Shown here: one piece after another, positions 57,185-64,000 of the stretch
Layout: every line of letters begins with the position of its first letter
How positions within the stretch are numbered: position 1 is the first letter of the stretch
DNA from: Ruminococcus sp.
GTDB lineage: Bacteria > Bacillota > Clostridia > Oscillospirales > Acutalibacteraceae
DNA length: 64,000 bases
Direction: 5' to 3'
Assembly (NCBI GenBank): GCA_004555265.1
Contig: SFIQ01000008.1
Location: forward strand, 62,001-126,000
Made by a program: the position numbers and the translations under genes
The notes under the pieces: model-generated
What the model was told of the DNA's origin: nothing
What the model saw: only the letters and a program-made list of their open reading frames with translations
The model's database searches: none

Positions 57185-58708
57185 TTATTGCATCGCCTTT
57201 ACGGCGTCGAATTCATCGGTAATGGATTTGTCGGGTGCTTTGGTGAGCAGGGAAACCGCCACAATTGCCAAAGACGAAAGAATGAACGCGGGCAGAAGCT
57301 CATAAATGTTGAGTACCGGGCTGAGTTTTGCAATGATGTATTTCCAAATAAATACCATTGCGCCGCCGGTGACCATACCGGCCACAGCGCCTGCTTTGTT
57401 GGTGCGTTTCCAGAACAGCGAGAAAAGCACCAGCGGACCGAATGCCGCGCCGAAGCCTGCCCACGCAAAGGAAACCACGCGGAAAATCGAGCTGTTTTCG
57501 TCAAGCGCAATAATCACGCCGATAACGGAAATCAAAATAACGGATGCACGCGCAATCAGCATTGCCTTTTTCTGCGACAGCTTCACTTTGAAAAACGAAA
57601 TGAAAATATCCTGCGAGGCGGAAGAAGACGCCGCCAAAAGCTGGGAGTCGGCGGTGGACATCGTTGCCGCCAAAATACCGGATAGAATTACGCCGGCAAC
57701 GAGCGCGGGGAAAATGCCGTAGGTACTTAACAGCTTGGAAATCTCAATAATGACGCGCTCGCCGTCAAAGCCGCCGTCTAACACGCCCGCGCCAATCATA
57801 CCGACGCCGACCGTGCCGATGAAAATGGCGACGGCCATGGAGATAACCACCCAAACCGAGGCGATTCTGCGCGAGGTTTTCAGTTTCTTCGAGTCCTCAA
57901 TCGCCATAAAGCGAAGAAGAATGTGGGGCATACCGAAATACCCCAGGCCCCACGCAAGCGTGGAAACAATGGTTAATCCGCCGTAGGGCGTTGTGCCGCC
58001 TGCACCGTCGCCGGTGGAGGTCAGGCTGAAATATGCCGGCAGCTGCGAAGCGTTTTCAAGCACCGCGTGTACGCCGCCCGCCTGTGAAACACCGAAGCCG
58101 ACCACCACAAACAGCGCCACCGTCATCACAATGGATTGGATAAGGTCGGTGGTCGATGCGGCGGAAAAGCCGCCGAGCGTGGTGTAAAGCACAATGACCA
58201 CGGCACTGATAATCATGGCGATTTGGTAATCCACGCCGAACAGCGAGGAAAACAGCTTGCCGCAGGCAGAAAAGCCCGAAGCGGTATACGGCACAAAGAA
58301 GATAATGATAATCAGCGCCGCAATCAGGCTCAACACCTTGGCGTTGTCGTGAAAGCGCTTTGCGAAAAACTCCGGAATGGTCACGGCGTTGATTTTATGC
58401 GAATACAAACGAATGCGTTTTGCCACCAAGAGCCAGTTTACATAGGTGCCGACGGCAAGCCCGATTGCCGTCCACGAAGCCTCCGCAATGCCGTAAACCA
58501 CGGCAAGGCCGGGAAGTCCCATCAAAAGGTACGAACTCATATCCGACGCCTCGGCGCTCATTGCGGTCACAAGCGGGCCTAATTTTCTGCCCCCGAGGTA
58601 AAAATCGTCGGTGTTTTTGTTCTTTTTGGAGTAAACCGCCCCGATTGCCACCATTGCCGCGAGATAGATTACAATGGCAATGATGATACAGATTTGTGCT
58701 GTTGTCAT
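57185..58708 (-). CDS. Sodium:solute symporter, PutP (proline) type
   Basis: A 507-residue SSS-family transporter with about thirteen helices. FYLGGRKLGPLVTAMSAEASDMSSYLLMG-type N-terminal sequence, FFVPYTASGFSACGKLFSSLFGVDY, LYTTLGGFSAASTTDLIQS and STADSQLLAASSSASQDI are close to bacterial Na+/proline symporters, including the Na+-binding Ser/Thr positions. Proline is the best guess. GGAGGAG sets the ATG at 58708. Confidence 0.92.
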   Translation of the reverse strand: MTTAQICIIIAIVIYLAAMVAIGAVYSKKNKNTDDFYLGGRKLGPLVTAMSAEASDMSSYLLMGLPGLAVVYGIAEASWTAIGLAVGTYVNWLLVAKRIRLYSHKINAVTIPEFFAKRFHDNAKVLSLIAALIIIIFFVPYTASGFSACGKLFSSLFGVDYQIAMIISAVVIVLYTTLGGFSAASTTDLIQSIVMTVALFVVVGFGVSQAGGVHAVLENASQLPAYFSLTSTGDGAGGTTPYGGLTIVSTLAWGLGYFGMPHILLRFMAIEDSKKLKTSRRIASVWVVISMAVAIFIGTVGVGMIGAGVLDGGFDGERVIIEISKLLSTYGIFPALVAGVILSGILAATMSTADSQLLAASSSASQDIFISFFKVKLSQKKAMLIARASVILISVIGVIIALDENSSIFRVVSFAWAGFGAAFGPLVLFSLFWKRTNKAGAVAGMVTGGAMVFIWKYIIAKLSPVLNIYELLPAFILSSLAIVAVSLLTKAPDKSITDEFDAVKAMQ

Positions 58709-58766
58709 AAAACTCCTCCTAAAACTGAGGTGTGAATACTACCCCACTTTATAAAAATACCGTTAT

Positions 58767-58795
58767 AGTATACTAAAATATTGGGGGTTTGTAAA
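58767..58795 (-). promoter_or_regulatory. Promoter of the putP-like gene
   Basis: On the minus strand, TTTACA (58790-58795), a 17-bp spacer, and TATACT (58767-58772). Confidence 0.75.
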
Positions 58796-58796
58796 G

Positions 58797-58896
58797 TATT
58801 TCCTTTGACAACACGCCGATTCCGCGCTTTTCATAGAGAAAGACGATGTTGTCCTGCGGTTTGTCTGCATAGTTTTGCGTTTTTTTCGGAAATTGC
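58797..58896 (-). pseudogene. Possible gene remnant between the ABC cassette and the putP-like gene
   Basis: One minus-strand frame reads like a protein end (NYADKPQDNIVFLYEKRG, IGVLSKEILYKPPIF) and stops inside the putP-like promoter. It has no start or ribosome site and is cut by the terminator hairpin upstream. It may be the tail of a lost gene, or chance. I do not recognise the family. Confidence 0.3.
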
Positions 58897-58903
58897 GCCG
58901 ATG

Positions 58904-58933
58904 AAAAAAGCCTCCCTTTAAGGGGAGGCTTCG
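58904..58933 (-). terminator. Terminator of the peptide-ABC cassette
   Basis: On the minus strand, AAGCCTCCCC-TTAAA-GGGAGGCTT, then TTTTTC. Confidence 0.92.
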
Positions 58934-58944
58934 GGGTATGATGT

Positions 58945-59619
58945 TCAAGGCTGTTGCGCGGCGATTTGACCGTCTGAAATGGTAATGATGCGTTTGCTTC
59001 TGGAGGCTACGGCTTCATCGTGCGTGATGATAATAACGGTTTTTCCGTTTCGGTGCAGGGTTTCAAAAATATCCAGAATATCTGCGGAATTTTTTGAGTC
59101 TAAAGCGCCGGTCGGTTCATCTGCCAAAATATATTTCGGATTGTTCACAATGGCGCGTGCAATGGCGACCCGCTGTTTTTGACCGCCTGAAAGTTCGTTG
59201 GAAAGTTTATCTTTCAATTCTGCCAATCCAACCGATTTTAGGGCTTCGTTGCAAAGTTCTTTCCGCTTTTTGGCTTTTATGCCGGAAAAAATCAGTGGAA
59301 TCTCCACATTTTCATAAACCGAATAATCGGGAATCAGCGCAAAATCCTGCAAAATGATGCCGATATCTCTGTTGCGGATTGCGGCAAGTTCGGCGTCTTT
59401 TGCGTGGCTGACATCTGTACCGTCAATCACCAAAGAGCCGCTTTCAAAACGGTCAATACAACCGATTAAATGCATTAGGGTAGATTTGCCCGCACCGGAT
59501 TTGCCCAAAATAACAACAAATTCATTGTCTTCAATCGTCAGGGATACATTCTTTAAGGCAGTACAGGCGTGGCTTTTATTTTTGTTATAGGTTTTGGTTA
59601 CATTCGTGATTTCAATCAT
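58945..59619 (-). CDS. ABC transporter ATPase of the peptide-ABC cassette
   Basis: A 224-residue MacB/LolD-class ATPase: Walker A GKSGAGKSTLMHLIG, Q-loop IILQDFALIPDYSVYENV, signature ELSGGQKQRVAIARAI, Walker [17 protein letters not shown]-loop IIITHDEAVA. It should power the FtsX-like subunits encoded just upstream. Its start overlaps the stop of the 59616 gene by four bases. This ATPase type, with FtsX-like membrane proteins, is common in bacteriocin/antimicrobial peptide export or self-protection modules. Confidence 0.93.
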   Translation of the reverse strand: MIEITNVTKTYNKNKSHACTALKNVSLTIEDNEFVVILGKSGAGKSTLMHLIGCIDRFESGSLVIDGTDVSHAKDAELAAIRNRDIGIILQDFALIPDYSVYENVEIPLIFSGIKAKKRKELCNEALKSVGLAELKDKLSNELSGGQKQRVAIARAIVNNPKYILADEPTGALDSKNSADILDIFETLHRNGKTVIIITHDEAVASRSKRIITISDGQIAAQQP

Positions 59620-60614
59620 AAAATCCCATCTCTTTTTTTATAATACAGCATCACAATTTCTTTAAAGATGAAAACCGTTGCGATGAAATCGGCGGCGCAT
59701 ATGCATCCGATGGCAATCGGCATATGCAACGCATCGAAATCAAACACTTCACGCTCAACTTCCCACCCGAGGGTTTTGGTTGATTTGTATGTATCCGAAT
59801 ACCCGTATTCATTGAAAAGCGTATCAATATTTTCGGGCATACCGCTTTCAAACAGGACATAATACGGTGTCAATTCGCCGCCGTCACGAACCGGTTGATA
59901 GTCGAACGCGTTTGTATACGCTGTGAGGTCGGGTAAGAATACCTGAATTCGCTCGTTGATTCTTGTAAAATTTTGCAAATCGCTGACTGCGTTTTGATCG
60001 GTTGCGGGCAGATACACATTCTTTTCGGCGATGCCGCAAACCACGGCGTCTGCAAAAAGCGGTTCGGCGTCCGGAAAATCTGTGATATTGCTGTTTGAGG
60101 TGTTCAGTTCCAGCCGTACTTTGTCGCCCAATTTGAAATATTCGTTTTCGGTGACAACAATCGGCACTTCTTCGCCGACTGCATACGGCCTGAATGCAAA
60201 CATTTCGCCCGCCGTAAGTTTTAAAAGCCCGAGTTTGTCAAGCCCTTCATTGTAGGTGTAGGGGAAAAAGCCGATTCTGCCGTCTACCGACCCGTTGCTG
60301 TAAATGTATTCCGAAAAATTTTCTCCGTAATAAATTGTCTGAATCAGTTCTCTGTCGGAAAATTTGTAAAGCCCCAAAAACCCTTCAAACTCGGAAAGGC
60401 GGTCTGTTAACGCACGCGCGGCATCTTCGTTCGGCAACTGCACGCAACGAAGATTGTCCACTAAAACCGCGCTGGTTCGGATAATGGCATTTTTCACCTG
60501 TTTGTTTTGCTGTAATTGTTTTACGAGCGGTGAAATTCCGAAAAAGGAAAGGCACATAAGCAAAAGCCAAAGCGTAAGCAGCGCTGCCGCTTTCAATTTC
60601 TTTTTTTGTTTCAT
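59616..60614 (-). CDS. Truncated FtsX-like membrane subunit
   Basis: About 332 residues. TM1 (KAAALLTLWLLLMCLSFFGI) is followed by a long extracellular domain of MacB type (LGLLKLTAGEMFAFRPYAVG, EYFKLGDKVRLEL). One further helix (about 300-322: MPIAIGCICAADFIATVFIF) is followed by the short cytoplasmic end MLYYKKRDGIL. Ordinary FtsX permeases have two more helices after this point; here the ATPase gene begins instead, in overlapping register. It may be an accessory subunit or a shortened permease. The start is uncertain: ATG 60614, GTG 60623 and TTG 60635 are possible, none with a good ribosome site. Confidence 0.72.
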   Translation of the reverse strand: MKQKKKLKAAALLTLWLLLMCLSFFGISPLVKQLQQNKQVKNAIIRTSAVLVDNLRCVQLPNEDAARALTDRLSEFEGFLGLYKFSDRELIQTIYYGENFSEYIYSNGSVDGRIGFFPYTYNEGLDKLGLLKLTAGEMFAFRPYAVGEEVPIVVTENEYFKLGDKVRLELNTSNSNITDFPDAEPLFADAVVCGIAEKNVYLPATDQNAVSDLQNFTRINERIQVFLPDLTAYTNAFDYQPVRDGGELTPYYVLFESGMPENIDTLFNEYGYSDTYKSTKTLGWEVEREVFDFDALHMPIAIGCICAADFIATVFIFKEIVMLYYKKRDGIL

Positions 60615-60722
60615 ACGAATCACTATGCGATACAAAAATCACACAAAAGCCGCAGAAAAACGGCCGTCAGGCTACAGTATCGTTCCTTTCGTTGTATTTT
60701 CCAATTACTGTTTTTTTGTTCG

Positions 60723-61961
60723 TTATTGTATTTTGATGAGCATTTCTTTCAGGGTAAGCCGTTTCAGCACAACCGCCGGAACCAGCAGAGAAATCAGCAG
60801 ATATACTGCAAAAACACCGCCGATCCAAAGACAACTCAGTGCGGAAAAATCAATCAAGGCGAAGATGGGAATATGTACTTTTGTGCAAATCAGCGCGAGC
60901 AGAATCGAAAGCGTAAACGCCCATAAAAACATCATACACAAGTAAGAAGCGATGATTTTATAACATTCCTTTTTGGTGCTGCCGCAAATAAAATAGATGG
61001 AAAACGTTTTCATATACGCCGTCATATTTATCGCCGAAATGCTGATAAGCCCGGTGAGGGAAATAATCAGCAAAAAAAGAACCATCGGCAGATTTTCGCG
61101 CAACAGTGTGCGCGCCCATTCTGCGTCGTATGCGGCGATGCTTTCGCCGGTTGCAACCAAGCCCTTGGCGGAAAGCGTGTTTATGTTTCGGCTGTAAGCC
61201 TCGGGCGTAATGGAATCCTCAAACACAATAAACTCATTTTCCGGCGCATTTAAAAAAATGTGCTCGATTCCCGCAATATCCTGCGCGTTCAGCAAAACGG
61301 ACGGCATACCTGTTTTACGGGCATTTGTATCCTCCGCCAAAGAGAGTGAAAAAAGTGCCTGCCCGATATGCTGTGCGTTCGGTATATAAGGGGGATTTTT
61401 CAACGTGCCGATAATTCTGACCGTGAAGGTCATTTTTTTATCTTCGGGCGTTTCAACAGTCAGCCGCACAGTGTCACCGGTTTTAAACTGACTGTTGTCA
61501 TTGGCAACGGCGTCTATCACATCGCCGTTTTTTGTGGTTTCCCCGAACCATTCGCCGTTTTTCAGCGGAAGCGGCAACGCGTCCAGCAGGGATTTGTCAT
61601 AGGCGTGAATATGTGCAAACTGCAAAGGGTCGTCGTTTATCGTACTGTCGGTCAAAAAGATGCGGGTTTTAAATTCCACATCGGTTAAAGGCAATTCCTC
61701 CGTCACTGTGTCGGTGTTCGTCTCCTGTGCGTCGTGCTCGAATGTAAAAAGCATTCGGTTCAGAAAATCATTCGGAGGCATATAATAAACAAATCGCCGT
61801 TCCGTAAGGGGGCGAAGGGTTTCGGCGGCTTGCCAACCGATAGACAGAAGCGAAGTCAGATTGATTCCCACCAGCACCAAGGCGACAATTTGAAAAATCA
61901 CAACAAAGTTCAAGCGGAAATTTTTTATAAACATCAAATAACCGAGTTTTATATATTTCAA
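60723..61961 (-). CDS. FtsX-like ABC permease (cassette, second permease)
   Basis: A 412-residue permease with the full FtsX plan: TM1 (FVVIFQIVALVLVGINLTSL), an extracellular MacB-like domain of about 260 residues (DALPLPLKNGEWFG, FKTGDTVRLTVET), and three C-terminal helices (LPMVLFLLIISLTGLISISA, IIASYLCMMFLWAFTLSILL, CLWIGGVFAVYLLISLLVPA). It starts at TTG 61961, preceded by GGAGGT with six-base spacing; the in-frame upstream codons overlap the previous gene. The end LTLKEMLIKIQ is a typical FtsX coupling tail. Confidence 0.82.
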   Translation of the reverse strand: MKYIKLGYLMFIKNFRLNFVVIFQIVALVLVGINLTSLLSIGWQAAETLRPLTERRFVYYMPPNDFLNRMLFTFEHDAQETNTDTVTEELPLTDVEFKTRIFLTDSTINDDPLQFAHIHAYDKSLLDALPLPLKNGEWFGETTKNGDVIDAVANDNSQFKTGDTVRLTVETPEDKKMTFTVRIIGTLKNPPYIPNAQHIGQALFSLSLAEDTNARKTGMPSVLLNAQDIAGIEHIFLNAPENEFIVFEDSITPEAYSRNINTLSAKGLVATGESIAAYDAEWARTLLRENLPMVLFLLIISLTGLISISAINMTAYMKTFSIYFICGSTKKECYKIIASYLCMMFLWAFTLSILLALICTKVHIPIFALIDFSALSCLWIGGVFAVYLLISLLVPAVVLKRLTLKEMLIKIQ

Positions 61962-61974
61962 AACGGCACCTCCG

Positions 61975-63024
61975 TTATTCTTTTTCGGAATACAACAGCC
62001 GAACGGTGGTCTGCCGCGCATATTTTATAAGTTTCGGCACAAAAATGCACAAAACCCCTGCCAGATATACCGCTGTCGGAATCAGCAATTCGGCAATACC
62101 CAATTCCGTAAAGCCGGCTTCGGCGGTTTCTTCCCGAATCAGCAGATTTTTCAAAAATCCGAACCAAATCGCCGCGGTTATTCCCAAATGAAAAAGAAAA
62201 TAGCAAAGGATTTCCGCAAGCAAAATGAAAAATGCTCTGCTTCGTTTACACCCGCAAATGCTGAAAACTGCAAATTTATTTTTTCTTTTCATCAGAATGT
62301 ATTGGTACAAAAACGAAACATTCAAAATCACCAACAGCATAACGGAAAACGAAACCAAAAGTTGCGCGTCAAAGCCGTATTCGTCCGTATAATTGCGCGG
62401 TTGCGGGGGCAGAACGGCGGCGTCAAAGGTTTCGGTCAAAAGTGTTGAAAACGCCTCTGTTTCATATTTTGTCGGCAGGTTTTCCAGTCGAATGCCGAGT
62501 TTGTAAACCGTATCCGATTTTTCCAGTGCGCCGTAACCGATTTCAAAAACGGTTTCCACACCGGGCGTCGGCAGTGTCAGCCCCGACACGGTGAACGAAC
62601 GGTTTAACGCTGTAAGCGTATCGCCGACTTCAATGCCGTTTTTCCGTGCGTATGCGGCGTCTAATAAAATATCGTTCGGATTTTGCAGCTGCTTGCCCAT
62701 ATCCACATTGTCGGCATTGTATTTGTAATCGGCAATAAATTGATTTTCCCTGTCTGCAAATACCGTAATGTTGGCTACCGGATATTTTGTCTGAACCGCA
62801 ATGTCCTGAATTTTCTGCGCAACGGTTTCAAACGATGTGCCGTTCGGGTATTCGATTTCAAAAACCGATGTCGTGCCGCGGTATTTTTCCAGGACGACGC
62901 GATTTGCGCGCGTATCGCTGTATAAATACACCGCCGTAAGCATAGAAGCGATTTGAAGCAGGCTGAAAAAAACAAAAATCAGCGGATGGCTTTTTAAAAA
63001 AGACGCTATGTTTTTCAATACCAT
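61975..63024 (-). CDS. FtsX-like ABC permease (cassette, first permease)
   Basis: A 349-residue permease. TM1 (LIFVFFSLLQIASMLTAVYL) is followed by an extracellular domain (about 40-210: YAADTLTALN-like GIEVGDTLTALNRSFTVSGL) and three C-terminal helices (FSVMLLVILNVSFLYQYILM, FILLAEILCYFLFHLGITAA, IPTAVYLAGVLCIFVPKLI). The loop MKRKNKFAVFSICGCKRS after the second helix is the place that normally contacts the ATPase. The ATG at 63024 has GGGGA upstream. It ends 13 bp before the TTG start of the next permease, and the peptide gene lies 69 bp upstream. Confidence 0.82.
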   Translation of the reverse strand: MVLKNIASFLKSHPLIFVFFSLLQIASMLTAVYLYSDTRANRVVLEKYRGTTSVFEIEYPNGTSFETVAQKIQDIAVQTKYPVANITVFADRENQFIADYKYNADNVDMGKQLQNPNDILLDAAYARKNGIEVGDTLTALNRSFTVSGLTLPTPGVETVFEIGYGALEKSDTVYKLGIRLENLPTKYETEAFSTLLTETFDAAVLPPQPRNYTDEYGFDAQLLVSFSVMLLVILNVSFLYQYILMKRKNKFAVFSICGCKRSRAFFILLAEILCYFLFHLGITAAIWFGFLKNLLIREETAEAGFTELGIAELLIPTAVYLAGVLCIFVPKLIKYARQTTVRLLYSEKE

Positions 63025-63093
63025 AGTATTCCCCGTTCGCCGCAAAGGCGCGGTGAAATTGCATAAAAATCACCGCGCGGATGTTCGGTCAAT

Positions 63094-63222
63094 TTAAAAC
63101 TGTTGGAATGCTCGTGAATAAGATGTACAGCCTGTTACCGCGAAAGCGGATACAGCAGTAGCTGTTAAAAGTATGACCATAACCAAAGATACGATTAAAG
63201 TCCGTTTTACTTTTTTCTTCAT
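63094..63222 (-). CDS. Small secreted or lipidated peptide (42 aa) at the head of the ABC cassette
   Basis: This short gene starts at ATG 63222 with AAGGA eight bases before and ends at TAA 63094. It begins MKKKVKRTL, followed by a hydrophobic core (about 9-26) and the cleavage-like SAFA. The remaining peptide would be VTGCTSYSRAFQQF (14 residues, one Cys). VTGC could instead act as a lipobox, giving a lipid-anchored 11-residue peptide. No similar peptide is known to me. Its position 69 bp before two FtsX permeases, an accessory subunit and an ATPase suggests it is exported, sensed or handled by them. The coding case rests on the ribosome site, a classical signal peptide and context. Confidence 0.7.
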   Translation of the reverse strand: MKKKVKRTLIVSLVMVILLTATAVSAFAVTGCTSYSRAFQQF

Positions 63223-63350
63223 CACTTTTGTCCTTGCCTAATCAATTAAAACCAATACTCGGGGCAAAGAAATCGTTTTTACGGTCAAACTGCACACAAT
63301 CTAACCCATTGGAATCACCGCCTCCCCGCGTTTTAAATATGAGATAAGCA

Positions 63351-63392
63351 CAAAAAAACCCGCAGTTTCGTACGAGGCGGAAACTGCGGGGT
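63351..63392 (-). terminator. Terminator of the GH13 glucosidase gene
   Basis: On the minus strand, CCCCGCAGTTTCC pairs with GAAACTGCGGG around GCCTCGTAC, followed by TTTTTTT. It isolates the peptide cassette from the upstream gene. The 63223-63537 interval holds only this terminator and the presumed cassette promoter, which I could not define. Confidence 0.92.
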
Positions 63393-63537
63393 ATTATATA
63401 TTGTATGTTGCTGTGGAATGCCGCAAATTCCCCATAGTCCCCAAAAAATCCCTCTCATTTAAGTAAACTATAGCATATGTGATAAAAAAACAACAATCCG
63501 CATTTTCTACAAAATTTTTCTCACTTGTCTATGCAAG

Positions 63538-64000
63538 TTATGCAAACAAATACACTCTTGCTTCATACGGGCGCAAGGCGCAAATATTCGGTTTCGCGGG
63601 GGCGTCTTTGTAATTGGAAATCAGGAGTTTGCCCTTGGTCAAATCAAACCCGGCGGGGGCACGGAAGGTTTTGGTTTCGTCCGCAAACGAGCAAATCACA
63701 AGCGCGCGCTTGCCCTCGTAGGTGCGTTCATATACATAAAAATCGTTGCTTTCGGGGAAATGCTCCTTGTAGTCGCCGTAAATGAAAATTTTGTTTTCCT
63801 TGCGGACTTTCAACAACTTGCGGTAATAGTTGAGAATCGAGTCTTTGTCTTTCTCCTGCTGTTTGACATTGATTTCCTTGTAATTCGGATTGACCGAGAA
63901 CCACGGCTCGACGCTCGAAAATCCCGCGTATTTGGATTTATCCCATTGCACGGGTGTGCGCGCGTTTTCGCGGCTGGTACGGTTGGCAATTTTTAAATAG
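63538..64000 (-). CDS. GH13 alpha-glucosidase (oligo-1,6-glucosidase type), C-terminal part (5' end outside window)
   Basis: The last 153 codons of a GH13 glucosidase. SRENARTPVQWDKSKYAGFSS is the region after the catalytic barrel typical of oligo-1,6-/sucrose-type glucosidases. LNYYRKLLKVRKENKIFIYG and the small beta domain (FYVYERTYEGKRALVICSFA ... LRPYEARVYLF) follow. It hydrolyses alpha-linked glucose disaccharides and oligosaccharides in the cytoplasm. The catalytic residues lie outside the window. The gene is complete at its 3' end and followed by a terminator. Confidence 0.9.
   Translation of the reverse strand, partial: YLKIANRTSRENARTPVQWDKSKYAGFSSVEPWFSVNPNYKEINVKQQEKDKDSILNYYRKLLKVRKENKIFIYGDYKEHFPESNDFYVYERTYEGKRALVICSFADETKTFRAPAGFDLTKGKLLISNYKDAPAKPNICALRPYEARVYLFA

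Noticed and set aside
63310..63332. Five-codon frame (GTG ATT CCA ATG GGT TAG) after a GGGGAGG on the minus strand upstream of the peptide gene
   Set aside because: Too short to support as a gene from sequence alone; the Shine-Dalgarno-like run may be chance.

Overview
The window looks like a chromosomal segment of an anaerobic, endospore-forming gut Clostridia member, most likely from the Oscillospiraceae/Ruminococcaceae neighbourhood. The evidence is a PolC-type replicative polymerase, the MEP isoprenoid genes dxr and ispG, dipicolinate synthase genes for spores, a reverse-type rubrerythrin beside a Fur/PerR regulator, GPH and Na+-coupled transporters, strong sigma-A promoters with 17-bp spacers, and intergenic mosaics of short dispersed repeats. 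This placement is inference; no rRNA is present to confirm it.

Layout. 1-925: 3' end of rplL, its terminator, then about 690 bp of dispersed repeats. 925-6744: amino-sugar genes (yfcE-like phosphoesterase and nagA; NahK-like sugar kinase) around a three-gene cluster of unknown small proteins and an unknown membrane protein. 6988-17349: a core block pyrH-frr-uppS-cdsA-dxr-rseP-ispG-polC, interrupted by a 196-bp palindromic MITE-like element at the rseP stop codon. 17437-25363: a histidine operon hisZGDCBAIE (no hisH or hisF) plus an M20 peptidase. 25436-30625 (minus strand): murC-nadB-nadC and a zinc-ribbon/leucine-rich-repeat surface protein. 30732-37783: dpaAB with a sigma-K-like promoter, a V8-like protease and lipoprotein island between duplicated hairpins, and a large FtsX-type ABC exporter. 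37784-39763: repeats, perR-rubrerythrin, tRNA-Leu. 39977-47350: sugar catabolism and transport (Gfo/Idh dehydrogenase, two GPH symporters, a phosphatase) and a membrane-bound XRE regulator pair. 47421-52162 (minus): amino-acid ABC transporter, polysaccharide deacetylase, Na+/alanine symporter. 52281-57147: a broken GH51 arabinofuranosidase, an FRG-domain protein, and a condensation-like acyltransferase. 57185-64000 (minus): Na+/proline symporter, a peptide-plus-ABC cassette, and the 3' end of a GH13 glucosidase.

Most unusual items: (1) the amino-acid-binding lipoprotein at 48952-49776 appears naturally circularly permuted, with the normally C-terminal half placed before the N-terminal half; (2) PolC lacks the 3'-5' exonuclease insertion inside its PHP domain; (3) a previously unlisted 42-residue secreted peptide gene (63094-63222) heads a four-gene FtsX/ABC cassette with three different permease-like subunits; (4) the palindromic element at rseP; (5) two surface/secreted enzymes disrupted by small indels (GH51 and the V8-like protease). 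All calls are from reading the sequence; no database searches were possible.
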